Positions 24,779-31,888 of a DNA stretch of 64,000 nt are shown here, piece after piece. Made by a program: the position numbers and the translations under genes. This stretch comes from Chloroflexales bacterium ZM16-3 (GTDB taxonomy: Bacteria > Chloroflexota > Chloroflexia > Chloroflexales > Chloroflexaceae). Position 1 is the stretch's first letter. Every line of letters starts with the position of its first letter. The stretch covers positions 1-64,000 of the forward strand of contig RYFE02000017.1 in the NCBI GenBank assembly GCA_004138175.2, written 5' to 3'. A model generated the notes under the pieces. It was given only the letters and a program-made list of their open reading frames with translations, searched no databases and had not been told where the DNA came from.

Positions 24779-25692
24779 TCGGCGAGCATGCCCAGCCAGC
24801 CGCTCGGCATATCTACGACCGGCCCTACGTCCTGCTGACGATCGCGGTGCTCTGCTGGGCGGGCAACTTCGTGCTGGGGCGAGCGGTGAGCGGCGCGGTG
24901 CCGCCGGTGGGCCTAGCCTTCTGGCGCTGGCTAGGCGGTGCCCTGGTGATCGCAGGATTCGCCCTGCCCCACCTGCGCCGCGACTGGCCCGTGGTACGCG
25001 CACAGATCGGCATCGTCCTGCTGCTCTCGCTACTGGGCATCGCCATCTTCAACACCCTGATCTACACCGGGCTGCATTTCACCACCGCGATCAACGCCCT
25101 GCTGATGCAGTCGGCCCAGCCGGTGGTGATCATCATCTTCTCGTTCCTGCTCTTCCGCGACACGGTGAAGCCCCGCCAGATGGTGGCAGTGGCGATCTCG
25201 CTCTGCGGCGTGGTGACGATCATCGCCCGGGGCGACATGGCGGTGCTGCGGGCGCTCTCGCTGAACGTGGGCGACATGATCGTGCTGGCGGCGGTGTTTT
25301 CCTACGCGGCATACACCACCCTGCTGCGCCGCCGACCGCGCATCCACCCGCTGAGCTTCCTCTTCGTCACCTTCAGCATCGGCGCGGCCATGCTGCTGCC
25401 GCTCTACCTCTGGGAGGGGCTCTCGGGCCAGCCGATGCAGCTGAATATGGTGACGCTGGGCGCGGTGGGCTACGTGGTACTCTTCCCGGCCATCCTGGCC
25501 TACCTCTGCTACAACCGGGGCGTGGAGCTACTCGGGGCCAACCGGGCCGGCCACTTCTTCCACCTCCAGCCAGTCTTCGGCACCGCCCTGGCCATGGCCT
25601 TCCTCGGCGAGCAGTTCCAGCTCTTCCACGCCGTCGGCATCGCGCTCATCCTGGGCGGGATCGCCCTGGCGACAATTGCTAGGAGTCAGTGA
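24775..25692 (+). CDS. EamA/DMT-family transporter
   Basis: A 305-residue integral membrane protein with ten hydrophobic segments in two EamA repeats: LLTIAVLCWAGNFVLGR begins the first, and LAAVFSYAAYTTLLRRR near residue 180 the second. AINALLMQSAQPVVIIIFSFLLFRD is typical of drug/metabolite exporters. The substrate cannot be read from sequence. It overlaps the hydrolase by ATGA. The extreme C-terminus (IARSQ) runs into a ggagtca heptamer array. Confidence 0.9.
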   Translation: MIGEHAQPAARHIYDRPYVLLTIAVLCWAGNFVLGRAVSGAVPPVGLAFWRWLGGALVIAGFALPHLRRDWPVVRAQIGIVLLLSLLGIAIFNTLIYTGLHFTTAINALLMQSAQPVVIIIFSFLLFRDTVKPRQMVAVAISLCGVVTIIARGDMAVLRALSLNVGDMIVLAAVFSYAAYTTLLRRRPRIHPLSFLFVTFSIGAAMLLPLYLWEGLSGQPMQLNMVTLGAVGYVVLFPAILAYLCYNRGVELLGANRAGHFFHLQPVFGTALAMAFLGEQFQLFHAVGIALILGGIALATIARSQ

Positions 25693-25777
25693 TCAGGAGT
25701 CAGGAGTCGGTGCGGGCGCCCGTCGAAAGCTACGTCTCGCTGGCGCGCTTGGGCGTCCCCGACTCCCGACTCCTGAG
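25683..25777. repeat. Short (AGGAGTC) arrays at convergent gene ends
   Basis: Forward units (25683-25713) and inverted units (25757-25777) cover the last codons of the EamA gene and of the ribokinase gene. Confidence 0.7.
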
Positions 25778-26692
25778 GCCCGAACCCTGCAGCAAGGCCA
25801 GCACCTCATCCCGGCGCGGCAGCGATGACTGGGCGCCGGGTCGGGTGGCGGCCAGGGCACCGGCGGCGCAGCCCCAGCGCAGCGCCTCTTCTGGCGACAG
25901 CCCCTCCGAGAGGGCCACAGCAAACCCGCCGACAAAGGCGTCCCCGGCGGCCGTCGAGTCCACGGCGCTCACCCGGAAGGCCGGATGGTAGAGAGAGCCC
26001 GCGACGCCGAACATGACGGCCCCAAACTCACCGAGGGTGATGATCACATTCGGCACACCAGTTACGACCGACAGGGCGCGGGCCAGGATCTTCGGCGGGG
26101 CGCCGCTCGGCTCTTCGAGGAAGGCGACCGCCTCGCTCTCATTGGGCACCAGGTAGTCCACGTTCGTTAGCAGGTCAGCAGAGAGGCGGGAGGTGGCGGC
26201 GGGTGCCGGGTTCAGGATAACGATAGCACCGGCGGCGCGGGCGATGGCGGCGGCGCGGGTCACAACGGGGAGAGGCACCTCTAGCTGGAGCAGCAGGACG
26301 CGGGCGGATGCGATCAGCGCTGCAGCATCCTCCACATCCTCAGACGTCAGCGCCGCATTAGCGCCAGCGGCGATCACAATCGTATTCTGTCCGCCGTCCT
26401 CCACGGTGATCAGGGCCACCCCGGTAGAGAGGCCGGGCGTATCGACCACATGGTCGATATTGACCCCATCGACCTCGGCGGCGATCCGCAGCATCTGGCC
26501 AAAGCCGTCCACTCCCACCCGCCCGACCATCGCCGTGGGCGCGCCGAGGCGAGATGCGGCCACGGCCTGGTTCGCCCCCTTGCCGCCGGGGTAGGTGGCG
26601 AACGGCCCGCCGCTCAGCGTCTCCCCCGGCATGGGCAGCCTCGGCGAGCGGACGACTAGATCCATGTTTAGCGAGCCGACTACGACGATCAT
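25730..26692 (-). CDS. rbsK: Ribokinase (PfkB family)
   Basis: Phosphorylates ribose at O5 with ATP. At 320 residues it has the normal length. It has the ribokinase start MIVVVGSLNMDLVV, the substrate-binding signature YPGGKGANQAVAASRLG near residue 40, NPAPA near 180, NESEA, and the anion-hole/base motif DSTAAGDAFVGGFAVAL near 250, whose Asp is the base. The ATG at 26692 was chosen because it matches known N-termini; in-frame ATGs at 26698 and 26746 are possible. The last 15 residues (RSRESGTPKRASET) are mostly translated heptamer repeat, not part of the family. No rbs transporter adjoins it. Confidence 0.88.
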   Translation of the reverse strand: MIVVVGSLNMDLVVRSPRLPMPGETLSGGPFATYPGGKGANQAVAASRLGAPTAMVGRVGVDGFGQMLRIAAEVDGVNIDHVVDTPGLSTGVALITVEDGGQNTIVIAAGANAALTSEDVEDAAALIASARVLLLQLEVPLPVVTRAAAIARAAGAIVILNPAPAATSRLSADLLTNVDYLVPNESEAVAFLEEPSGAPPKILARALSVVTGVPNVIITLGEFGAVMFGVAGSLYHPAFRVSAVDSTAAGDAFVGGFAVALSEGLSPEEALRWGCAAGALAATRPGAQSSLPRRDEVLALLQGSGLRSRESGTPKRASET

Positions 26693-26718
26693 ATACATCT
26701 CATGAGGCATGAGACGTA

Positions 26719-26754
26719 AGGTGCATCTGGACACCTCACGCCTCACGCCTCGCT
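26719..26754. repeat. Short (CACGCCT) repeat with hairpin
   Basis: The gap between ribokinase and the PAP2-like gene holds gaggcatgagacgtaaggtg and a complementary cacctcacgcctcacgcctc, giving a small hairpin made of 7-base units. Confidence 0.55.
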
Positions 26755-27394
26755 AGATCAGGCCGAAGGCCATATACGACCCAACCACGCAGGCGCAGGC
26801 GAGGGCGAGGCCGGCCACCACCTGCATCGGCGTATGGTTACGGGTTCGCACCCGCGCCCAACCCAAGCTAAGAGCGCCAAGCCAGAAGAGCAGGCCGAGC
26901 GGCTCGGAGTAGAGCGCGGCGACGGTGGCGCAGGAGCCGATCCCAGCCGAGTGAATGCTGATCTTCCAGAACAGGTTGATGAACCAGGAGAGGCCGTTGA
27001 GCAGGGCCGCGCTGGTGAGCAGGGCTACAAACGGCTGCGGCGCGCCCATCAGGGTCAGCACGCCCACCCCGATCAGCACCGTGGCCATGCCGAACAGGTA
27101 GAGCTCGTTGCGCTGCGAGCGCACCGAGACATCGTCGTCGGTGTAGGCGCCCTGGCGCAGCCGAATGGTGAAGAAGATCGTCGGCGGGAGCACCTGGATC
27201 AGCGTGCAGAGCGCGGCCCACCCCATGCCGCGCAACACCGGCTCGACGCCCATGACGCCGACAATGAAAATGCTAGTAACGCTCAGGATTACGGGGTGGA
27301 AGATCTGCGAGATCGTGCGGGCGACGGCGTAGCCCCGGCCGGGGACGGCACCGCGCCGCAGCGCCTCGGCGGTCAGGTCATTCTGCTGTGTCAT
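26753..27394 (-). CDS. PAP2-like membrane phosphatase family protein
   Basis: A 213-residue protein with about six membrane spans. Remnants of PAP2 motifs are visible: KISIHSAGIGS in the C2 position (usually PSGH) and WARVRTRNHTPMQVVAGL in the C3 position (SRxxxxxHxxxD), where the Arg and His remain. Relatives dephosphorylate lipid phosphates or undecaprenyl diphosphate, but the altered C2 motif leaves activity uncertain. It lies 13 bases after the glycosyltransferase gene on the same strand, so the two are probably co-transcribed. Confidence 0.75.
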   Translation of the reverse strand: MTQQNDLTAEALRRGAVPGRGYAVARTISQIFHPVILSVTSIFIVGVMGVEPVLRGMGWAALCTLIQVLPPTIFFTIRLRQGAYTDDDVSVRSQRNELYLFGMATVLIGVGVLTLMGAPQPFVALLTSAALLNGLSWFINLFWKISIHSAGIGSCATVAALYSEPLGLLFWLGALSLGWARVRTRNHTPMQVVAGLALACACVVGSYMAFGLI

Positions 27395-27407
27395 ATCGTG
27401 TCCGTCA

Positions 27408-28583
27408 TTAGCGCGGGCCGGCCAGCGCGCGGTAGGTGTCGATCAGGCCATCGGCGGCGGTCTCCCAGCTGAAGCGCCGGGCCTGGATGGGGCCGGCGGC
27501 GCGCAGCCGACCGGCGTCGTCGAGGGCGCGCAAGATACCGTCCGCGATCACATCTGGGTTGAGCGGGTCCACCAGCACGGCCGCGTCGCCGACCACCTCC
27601 GGCAGGCTCGACAGATTGGCCGTCACCACCGGGGTGCCGCAGGCCATCGCCTCCAGGGCCGGCAGGCCAAAGCCCTCGTAGAGCGAGGGGTAGACAAATG
27701 CCCTGGCCAGATTATACACCCCCGGCAGATGGGAATCGTCGATAAAATCGAGGAAGTACACGCGCTCTGCCAGGCCCAGGCGATCCACGGCGGCGAAGAT
27801 CTCCTCGTAGAGCCAGCCGCGCCGCCCGGCGATCACCAGGCTCAGGCCGGGGTGCGCGCCCATGTCGCTTAGGCGACCGAATGCCTCAATCAGGCGCACC
27901 AGGTTCTTGCGCGGCTCCAGGGTGCCCACGAAGAGCAGGAAGGACTCGGGCAGGCCGAGCTGCGCGCGCAGCGGCTCGCACGCGGCGGCGGGCAGCGGGC
28001 GGAAGCGCGGGCTGACGCCGGGGTAGAGCACGCGCACGCGGCCCACATCCACTCCCAGCAGCCGGCCCAGGTCGGCGCGGGTGGCCTGCGAGTCGGCCAG
28101 CACCATATCGGCCCGGCGCAGCGAGCGCGGCACAGCGGCCATCAGGTAGCGGCGCAGGCCGGCGTCGGCCGTCTCCGGGCGAGCCATAAAGGTCAGGTCG
28201 TGGACGGTGAGCAGGGCGCGGGCGCGGGTGGGCGGCAGCACGAAGTCGGGCGCGTGGAGGATATCGATCTTGCCGATCAGGGATTCGACAGGGATGGGCA
28301 GGCGCAGGCGCTGCCAGAGGATGGTCAGCAGGCGCGGGCTGATCGGGATGGGCCGAGCGCGCACGTTGGGGTTGGCCGCGCAGAGGTCAGCCAGATCACG
28401 CAGGTAGGGGCTATTCGGCGGCAGGCCGCCCGCCGCGTAGAAGAGCACATAGCGCAGCGCGCGGTCGCGCGGGATAGCCGCTGCCAGCAGCTCGCGGGTG
28501 TAGCGACCGATCCCGGCGCCCTGCCAGGCCGCCGCCGTGTAGTCGACTCCGATGATCATGCGGTCGTTGAGTGCAGCAGCCAT
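27408..28583 (-). CDS. GT4 family glycosyltransferase
   Basis: A 391-residue GT-B enzyme. The acceptor side carries GIGRYTRELL (residue 24 onward). The donor domain has LFVGTLEPRKNLVRLIEAF near 215, and the retaining-GT4 EX7E motif is in SLYEGFGLPALEAMACGTPVV near 300. Mannosyl- or glucosyl-transfer to a lipid or polysaccharide acceptor is expected. An internal ATG at 28559 (MIIGVDYTAAAWQG) is an equally plausible start, as no strong ribosome site precedes either. Confidence 0.9.
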   Translation of the reverse strand: MAAALNDRMIIGVDYTAAAWQGAGIGRYTRELLAAAIPRDRALRYVLFYAAGGLPPNSPYLRDLADLCAANPNVRARPIPISPRLLTILWQRLRLPIPVESLIGKIDILHAPDFVLPPTRARALLTVHDLTFMARPETADAGLRRYLMAAVPRSLRRADMVLADSQATRADLGRLLGVDVGRVRVLYPGVSPRFRPLPAAACEPLRAQLGLPESFLLFVGTLEPRKNLVRLIEAFGRLSDMGAHPGLSLVIAGRRGWLYEEIFAAVDRLGLAERVYFLDFIDDSHLPGVYNLARAFVYPSLYEGFGLPALEAMACGTPVVTANLSSLPEVVGDAAVLVDPLNPDVIADGILRALDDAGRLRAAGPIQARRFSWETAADGLIDTYRALAGPR

Positions 28584-28640
28584 GCTTGAGACGCCGCGCC
28601 ATCCTACAGGCTTGCGGGCGGGGCGTCAAACAGAAGCAAG

Positions 28641-28940
28641 CTACTCCGCAGAAGAAATGGCTTCAGCATCACGCTCCCGGCGATGTTCCGCGATCAGCGT
28701 ATCAAGTTCATCGGCAAAGCGATCGTCGCGAAACATCCCGGCCGTCTGGAGCCATGGCTGTTCACCGCTTACCTCAAGCGGCACGATCTTTGCGTCTTGT
28801 AGGTGGGCCGCGAGAGCATGGCGAAGGGCGTGAACAGCTTCATCTTCCGTCGTCCCTTCGGCGGTGATGTCTGGCCAGCCAAGCAGCGAGGCGGTTACCT
28901 TGCCCTCTGGCTTCTGCTCGATCAGGACGTGCATCATCAT
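28641..28940 (-). CDS. HicB-like small protein (99 aa), orphan
   Basis: The first 55 residues follow the HicB antitoxin-like fold: VLIEQKPEGKVTASLLGWPDITAEGTTEDEAVHALRHAL. The C-terminal half is acidic and helical with no recognised DNA-binding domain. No HicA toxin is adjacent. ggaagg lies 8 bases before the first of three tandem ATGs. Its promoter is inside the end of the upstream gene. It may be an orphan antitoxin or a general HicB-fold protein. Confidence 0.75.
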   Translation of the reverse strand: MMMHVLIEQKPEGKVTASLLGWPDITAEGTTEDEAVHALRHALAAHLQDAKIVPLEVSGEQPWLQTAGMFRDDRFADELDTLIAEHRRERDAEAISSAE

Positions 28941-28958
28941 TGCAGCTTCCTTCCATAT

Positions 28959-29369
28959 TTATGCGCCCATTATAGCATCGTGCCCCGAAATATCAGGATT
29001 GCGCCCCGGCCTTTCGTCGTAGAGCCCCGGTACCACAACCCAGAACCACATGCGACACTTGAACAGGCGCAGCGGCAGCAGATCGGCAGGAAACTGCGTG
29101 CCGCCGTGGCTCTGCCAGTGGCCCAGGCTGCCTAGTTGCTGCTTGGCGCAGGGCGGGCACAGGTCGCCGAGTTTGCCTTTGTCAATGCTGTAGCCAGGCT
29201 TGCTTGGATCGAGAGGCTCGGGGATGGGGAATTGTCCGCTATCAGAGAAGGGGCAAGGATTGCCGCCAAGTTCGGCGGGGAGAACGCCAGAGCAGATCAG
29301 CGCATCGGGGTAGATACTGCCGTCTGGTAAGGGGAAGAGCGCACGTGGCTCGCCGCTGTGGTTGTTCAT
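28959..29369 (-). CDS. Hypothetical protein with CPPC motif (136 aa)
   Basis: No family is recognised. Cysteines appear as NPCPF and LCPPCAKQQLG, which might bind a metal, and a hydrophobic stretch RMWFWVVVPGLY lies near the C-terminus. The ATG at 29369 has gcgagg about six bases upstream. A near-consensus promoter and an operator-like palindrome stand directly upstream, which strongly supports expression. The last codons overlap the promoter of the HicB-like gene. Confidence 0.5.
   Translation of the reverse strand: MNNHSGEPRALFPLPDGSIYPDALICSGVLPAELGGNPCPFSDSGQFPIPEPLDPSKPGYSIDKGKLGDLCPPCAKQQLGSLGHWQSHGGTQFPADLLPLRLFKCRMWFWVVVPGLYDERPGRNPDISGHDAIMGA
28967..28976 (-). promoter_or_regulatory. 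Extended -10 promoter for the HicB-like gene
   Basis: On the minus strand ATGC-TATAAT (hexamer at 28969-28974) is the same string as the promoter of the MazF operon (30692-30697). It lies about 30 bases before the ATG. Confidence 0.55.
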
Positions 29370-29401
29370 TAGTGCCTCGCAAGACATACCCGGCCACCGT
29401 T

Positions 29402-29449
29402 CAGAACTTAGGTTCTGACATTTTACACGGTAGCAATGATAATGTCAAG
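29402..29449 (-). promoter_or_regulatory. Consensus promoter with overlapping palindromic operator
   Basis: Minus strand: -35 TTGACA (29444-29449), a 17-base spacer, and -10 TAAAAT (29421-29426). Immediately downstream, covering the start site, is the perfect inverted repeat TCAGAAC-ctaa-GTTCTGA (29402-29419). This is a typical repressor position for the gene starting at 29369. The XRE protein encoded just upstream is the obvious candidate binder (inference). Confidence 0.75.
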
Positions 29450-29454
29450 CAAGA

Positions 29455-29952
29455 CTAGCTTGATTGTTCGTCGCTCGTAGAGGTATAGGTAAAACCTGCT
29501 TCTTCCGCCACGTGGGCAAGATATTTGGCGGTAGCGCGGGTTGGTGTATAGACGCCCTTCTCCCACTCGCTGATAGTCTGCTGGCGCACGCCAAGCACGT
29601 CCGCAAAGGCAGTCTGGTTCAGGCCCATGTGCGCCCGCAGCGCCTTGATCGCCTCGCCATCCCATAGGATCGCGTCGCCAACACGCTGGACACGGTACTC
29701 AGCCTGGTGTTTACGGAATGTAACCTGTTCACCCGCCAGATCGACCGTCGCCCGATAGCCGGCATGCATCCATGCCGCCGCCTGCGCCCCGCTGTCGCGG
29801 TTGCTCCACCAGGCCCGCGCAGCGCGCGCCGAGGCGGGCAAGGCACCGCCGATCAGCGCCTCGACCTCTGTAAAGCTGAGGACAACCTCGTTCGCGCCGC
29901 TACCTCTGAGGCGGACAAGCAGCGGGAAGTAGCGGCTACCTTCGCTCATCAT
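29455..29952 (-). CDS. XRE-type regulator fused to a DUF7662-like domain
   Basis: A 165-residue protein. Residues 8-85 (LSFTEVEALIGGALPASARAARAWW and later WMHAGYRATVDLAGEQVTF) resemble the DUF7662 domain. Residues 100-155 are a Cro/C1 helix-turn-helix (IKALRAHMGLNQTAFADVLGV followed by RQQTISEWEKG). It overlaps the MazF gene by 17 bases and lacks its own ribosome site, so translation is coupled. An autoregulator or third component of the toxin-antitoxin operon is likely. Its possible target is the palindrome at 29402-29419. The ATG at 29949 is an alternative start. Confidence 0.8.
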   Translation of the reverse strand: MMSEGSRYFPLLVRLRGSGANEVVLSFTEVEALIGGALPASARAARAWWSNRDSGAQAAAWMHAGYRATVDLAGEQVTFRKHQAEYRVQRVGDAILWDGEAIKALRAHMGLNQTAFADVLGVRQQTISEWEKGVYTPTRATAKYLAHVAEEAGFTYTSTSDEQSS

Positions 29953-30301
29953 TAAGATGCAGTGTCGTCAGGTCATCGAGCAACTGCCGGATGCGGTTGA
30001 GTACATCGAGGTTCACCCTGCCGAATGTACTCACGATGAGCGACTGCGCCAGCGTGTAGATCTTGTCGGCGCGTACCGTGCCAGGGCGGTTGAGCTTACC
30101 GCGATCCAGATTCGCATCTGTGATGGTGAAGCGGTATGCCGCCGCTGAGCCTGCCGGATTGGAGGTCATTGCCACCACAACCATGTCACTTGTCGCTTGA
30201 TGGTAGGCATCGTTCGAGACGATGATTACCGGGCGGCGCTTCTGTGCGGAGAGGTCGGTGAAAGGAACCGGGATCAGCACAATATCGCCTTGCTCAGGCA
30301 T
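29936..30301 (-). CDS. MazF/PemK-family toxin (mRNA interferase)
   Basis: A 121-residue protein with the PemK/MazF fold: MPEQGDIVLIPVPFTDLSAQKRRPVIIVSND at the N-terminus, where the GDIV start and the RRPVIIVSN Arg belong to the active site, then VVVAMTSNP and the C-terminal VRADKIYTL. MazF enzymes cut single-stranded mRNA at short motifs to arrest growth. It overlaps the antitoxin gene by 8 bases and the XRE gene by 17. The start at 30301 matches the family; upstream in-frame ATGs lie inside the antitoxin gene. Confidence 0.9.
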   Translation of the reverse strand: MPEQGDIVLIPVPFTDLSAQKRRPVIIVSNDAYHQATSDMVVVAMTSNPAGSAAAYRFTITDANLDRGKLNRPGTVRADKIYTLAQSLIVSTFGRVNLDVLNRIRQLLDDLTTLHLNDERR

Positions 30302-30509
30302 TGTTCCAGTCCTCATCATCAAGCGGGTTGTCCCAGAATGCCAGGCTGCTCTGCGCTGCCGCCGTAAGATCGGCCAAACTCTCGGCTGGCTCCTCTAGCA
30401 CAAAGACGACCAGCCGCGCCCCTGGCTTGAATGGCACTCGCAGATCCACATGCCCATCCGCGCCGACCTCAACCTCGTACTTTAGCGCCGTCTGTGGCTC
30501 TGCACTCAT
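30294..30509 (-). CDS. Probable antitoxin partner of the MazF-like toxin (71 aa)
   Basis: A short acidic protein. The N-terminal half is beta-rich (ALKYEVEVGADGHVDLRVPF, then KPGARLVVFVLEE), consistent with a small dimerisation domain. The C-terminal half is acidic and probably disordered (SSLAFWDNPLDDEDWNNA), as expected of a segment that plugs a MazF groove. It lies directly before the toxin gene with overlapping ends. No exact family is named; position, size and charge support the call. Confidence 0.75.
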   Translation of the reverse strand: MSAEPQTALKYEVEVGADGHVDLRVPFKPGARLVVFVLEEPAESLADLTAAAQSSLAFWDNPLDDEDWNNA

Positions 30510-30657
30510 ACAGCCTCCTCCTCCCCCAAGATCATCCGCTCTACCCGCGCCTTCGCCTCCGCGACCACGCTGTCAGCCTCGGCGCGCAGGCGGCGGGCCT
30601 CAGTGCGGCGACGGCATACCTCATTTGAAACGGGTTCGTGAAAGTATCGAAGGGCAT
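30506..30657 (-). pseudogene. Short first gene of the TA operon, apparently frameshifted
   Basis: An agaggtgatc ribosome site precedes ATG at 30657, which reads MPFDTFTNPFQMRYAVA before drifting into a Pro/Arg-rich frame that stops about 20 residues later. The neighbouring frame gives RRTEARRLRAEADSVVAEAK and ends at a TGA that overlaps the antitoxin ATG (ATGA). Joined by a single-base shift around 30605, the two make a coherent 50-residue helical protein. A sequencing error, programmed frameshift or true mutation are all possible. Confidence 0.45.
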
Positions 30658-30691
30658 GATCACCTCTAACTGTAGACGCTCGTTTGTGCGT

Positions 30692-30700
30692 ATTATAGCA
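30692..30700 (-). promoter_or_regulatory. Extended -10 promoter of the MazF operon
   Basis: Minus strand TGC-TATAAT (hexamer 30692-30697), about 35 bases before the ATG at 30657. It is identical in its core to the promoter of the HicB-like gene. Confidence 0.55.
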
Positions 30701-30720
30701 TCCCATTGCTGAAAATGCAC

Positions 30721-30747
30721 AGCGCCCTGCTAATGGCCAGGGCGCTG
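30721..30747 (-). terminator. Hairpin after the flippase-like gene
   Basis: Stem agcgccctg/cagggcgct with an 8-9 base loop, followed on the minus strand by gtgcattttc. A weakly T-rich intrinsic terminator for the gene ending at 30775. Confidence 0.6.
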
Positions 30748-30774
30748 ATAGGATAGGTTAAGGTAGTCTCGGAT

Positions 30775-31842
30775 CTATTTCCGGCGGCTCACCAAATAAA
30801 CGATAAACCCACCCACCACGATGCTCCAGAAGTTGATCAGCCTATCCAGCAATGTGACGGCGACGCCGAGGCCCGTACCGACGCCGAAGAAGGTGAGCAC
30901 AACGGTGATCGTGCTCTCCACGACGCCCAGACCGCCGGGCGTGATCGGCAGGGCGGTGAGCAGCGACGAGGCCAGGGCCACGAAGATCACCGCCGGCAGG
31001 CCGATGTGAAGCCCCTCGTGGCCCAGGGCCAGGATCACAAAGTAGAGCCGGGTGCCCTCCAGCATCCAGACAGCGCCGGTGAGCAGGATGAGGCGCGGCA
31101 GGATGGCCGGGCTGAACGAGCGCAGGGCGGCGTACTCAAAGCGGGCGTAGAAGTCGTGCAGGCGCGCGGGCATGAAGCGACGGATGAGCGGGCTGAGCCA
31201 GCGCATGCCGGCCAGCCCGGCCAGGATGGCCACCACGAGCAGCGCCCCGAAGCCGAAGACGATCTGGGTGCCATCGGGCATATGCGCGCCGAAGGTGATC
31301 CAGCCCGAGATCAACAGCATCGCGAACAGGCCGATCATGTCCAGCAGCCGCTCGGCGAAGATCGTGCCGAAGGCCGATGAGAACGACACCTTACCGTTGT
31401 GCTTGAGCAGGTAGGCCCGGTAGGCATCACCCAGCTTGGCCGGCACGATGCAGTTGGCGAACCAGGAGAGGTAGAGGTACTCCATCAGGGCGGGCAGCGA
31501 GGCCCAGCTCTGGCGGCCCTCGTGGATCGGCACATCAGCGTTGCGCAGCAGCATGCGCCAGCGCAGCGCGCGCAGCGGGAAGGTGGAGTAGAACACCGCC
31601 ATGCCCATCAGCATGAGCCAGGGGTTGGCCCCGCGCATGTACTGCCAGGTCTGGGCCACGTCGATATTCAGCCCGCGGAAGGCGAAGACCACGATGGCGA
31701 AGGCCAGCCCAAACGAGATCAGGGTGCGCGGGCTGCGCAGCCGCTGCCAGAGCGAGAAGCCCCCGCGCTCAACCTCGACAGCGTCCGCCGACCCCACCGG
31801 GGCATCTACATCGCCCGTCAGCTGGCCCTCGGTCTCGTCCAT
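30775..31842 (-). CDS. Lysylphosphatidylglycerol-synthase-TM/UPF0104 flippase-like protein
   Basis: A 355-residue membrane protein with eight or so spans, related to the N-terminal flippase half of MprF and to AglD. FPLRALRWRMLL near residue 90, NCIVPAKLGDAYRAYLL near 130 and LLTALPITPGGLGVVESTI near 300 are family hallmarks. It may move or modify lipid-linked sugars. The ATG at 31842 is preferred because aagga lies five bases upstream; an earlier ATG at 31848 is possible. It is the last gene of a minus-strand polysaccharide cluster. Confidence 0.85.
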   Translation of the reverse strand: MDETEGQLTGDVDAPVGSADAVEVERGGFSLWQRLRSPRTLISFGLAFAIVVFAFRGLNIDVAQTWQYMRGANPWLMLMGMAVFYSTFPLRALRWRMLLRNADVPIHEGRQSWASLPALMEYLYLSWFANCIVPAKLGDAYRAYLLKHNGKVSFSSAFGTIFAERLLDMIGLFAMLLISGWITFGAHMPDGTQIVFGFGALLVVAILAGLAGMRWLSPLIRRFMPARLHDFYARFEYAALRSFSPAILPRLILLTGAVWMLEGTRLYFVILALGHEGLHIGLPAVIFVALASSLLTALPITPGGLGVVESTITVVLTFFGVGTGLGVAVTLLDRLINFWSIVVGGFIVYLVSRRK

Positions 31843-31866
31843 GAACATCCTTGTGGTTTCCTCTCC

Positions 31867-31888
31867 TGTTCCCTGTTCCCTGTCCCCT
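31867..31888. repeat. Short (TGTTCCC) heptamer repeat
   Basis: Two to three units of ctgttcc lie between the flippase-like gene and the epimerase gene, close to the stop at 31887. Confidence 0.6.

Noticed and set aside
28641-28940. Complete HicAB toxin-antitoxin pair
   Set aside because: No HicA-like RNase frame with its conserved His was found on either side of the HicB-like gene.
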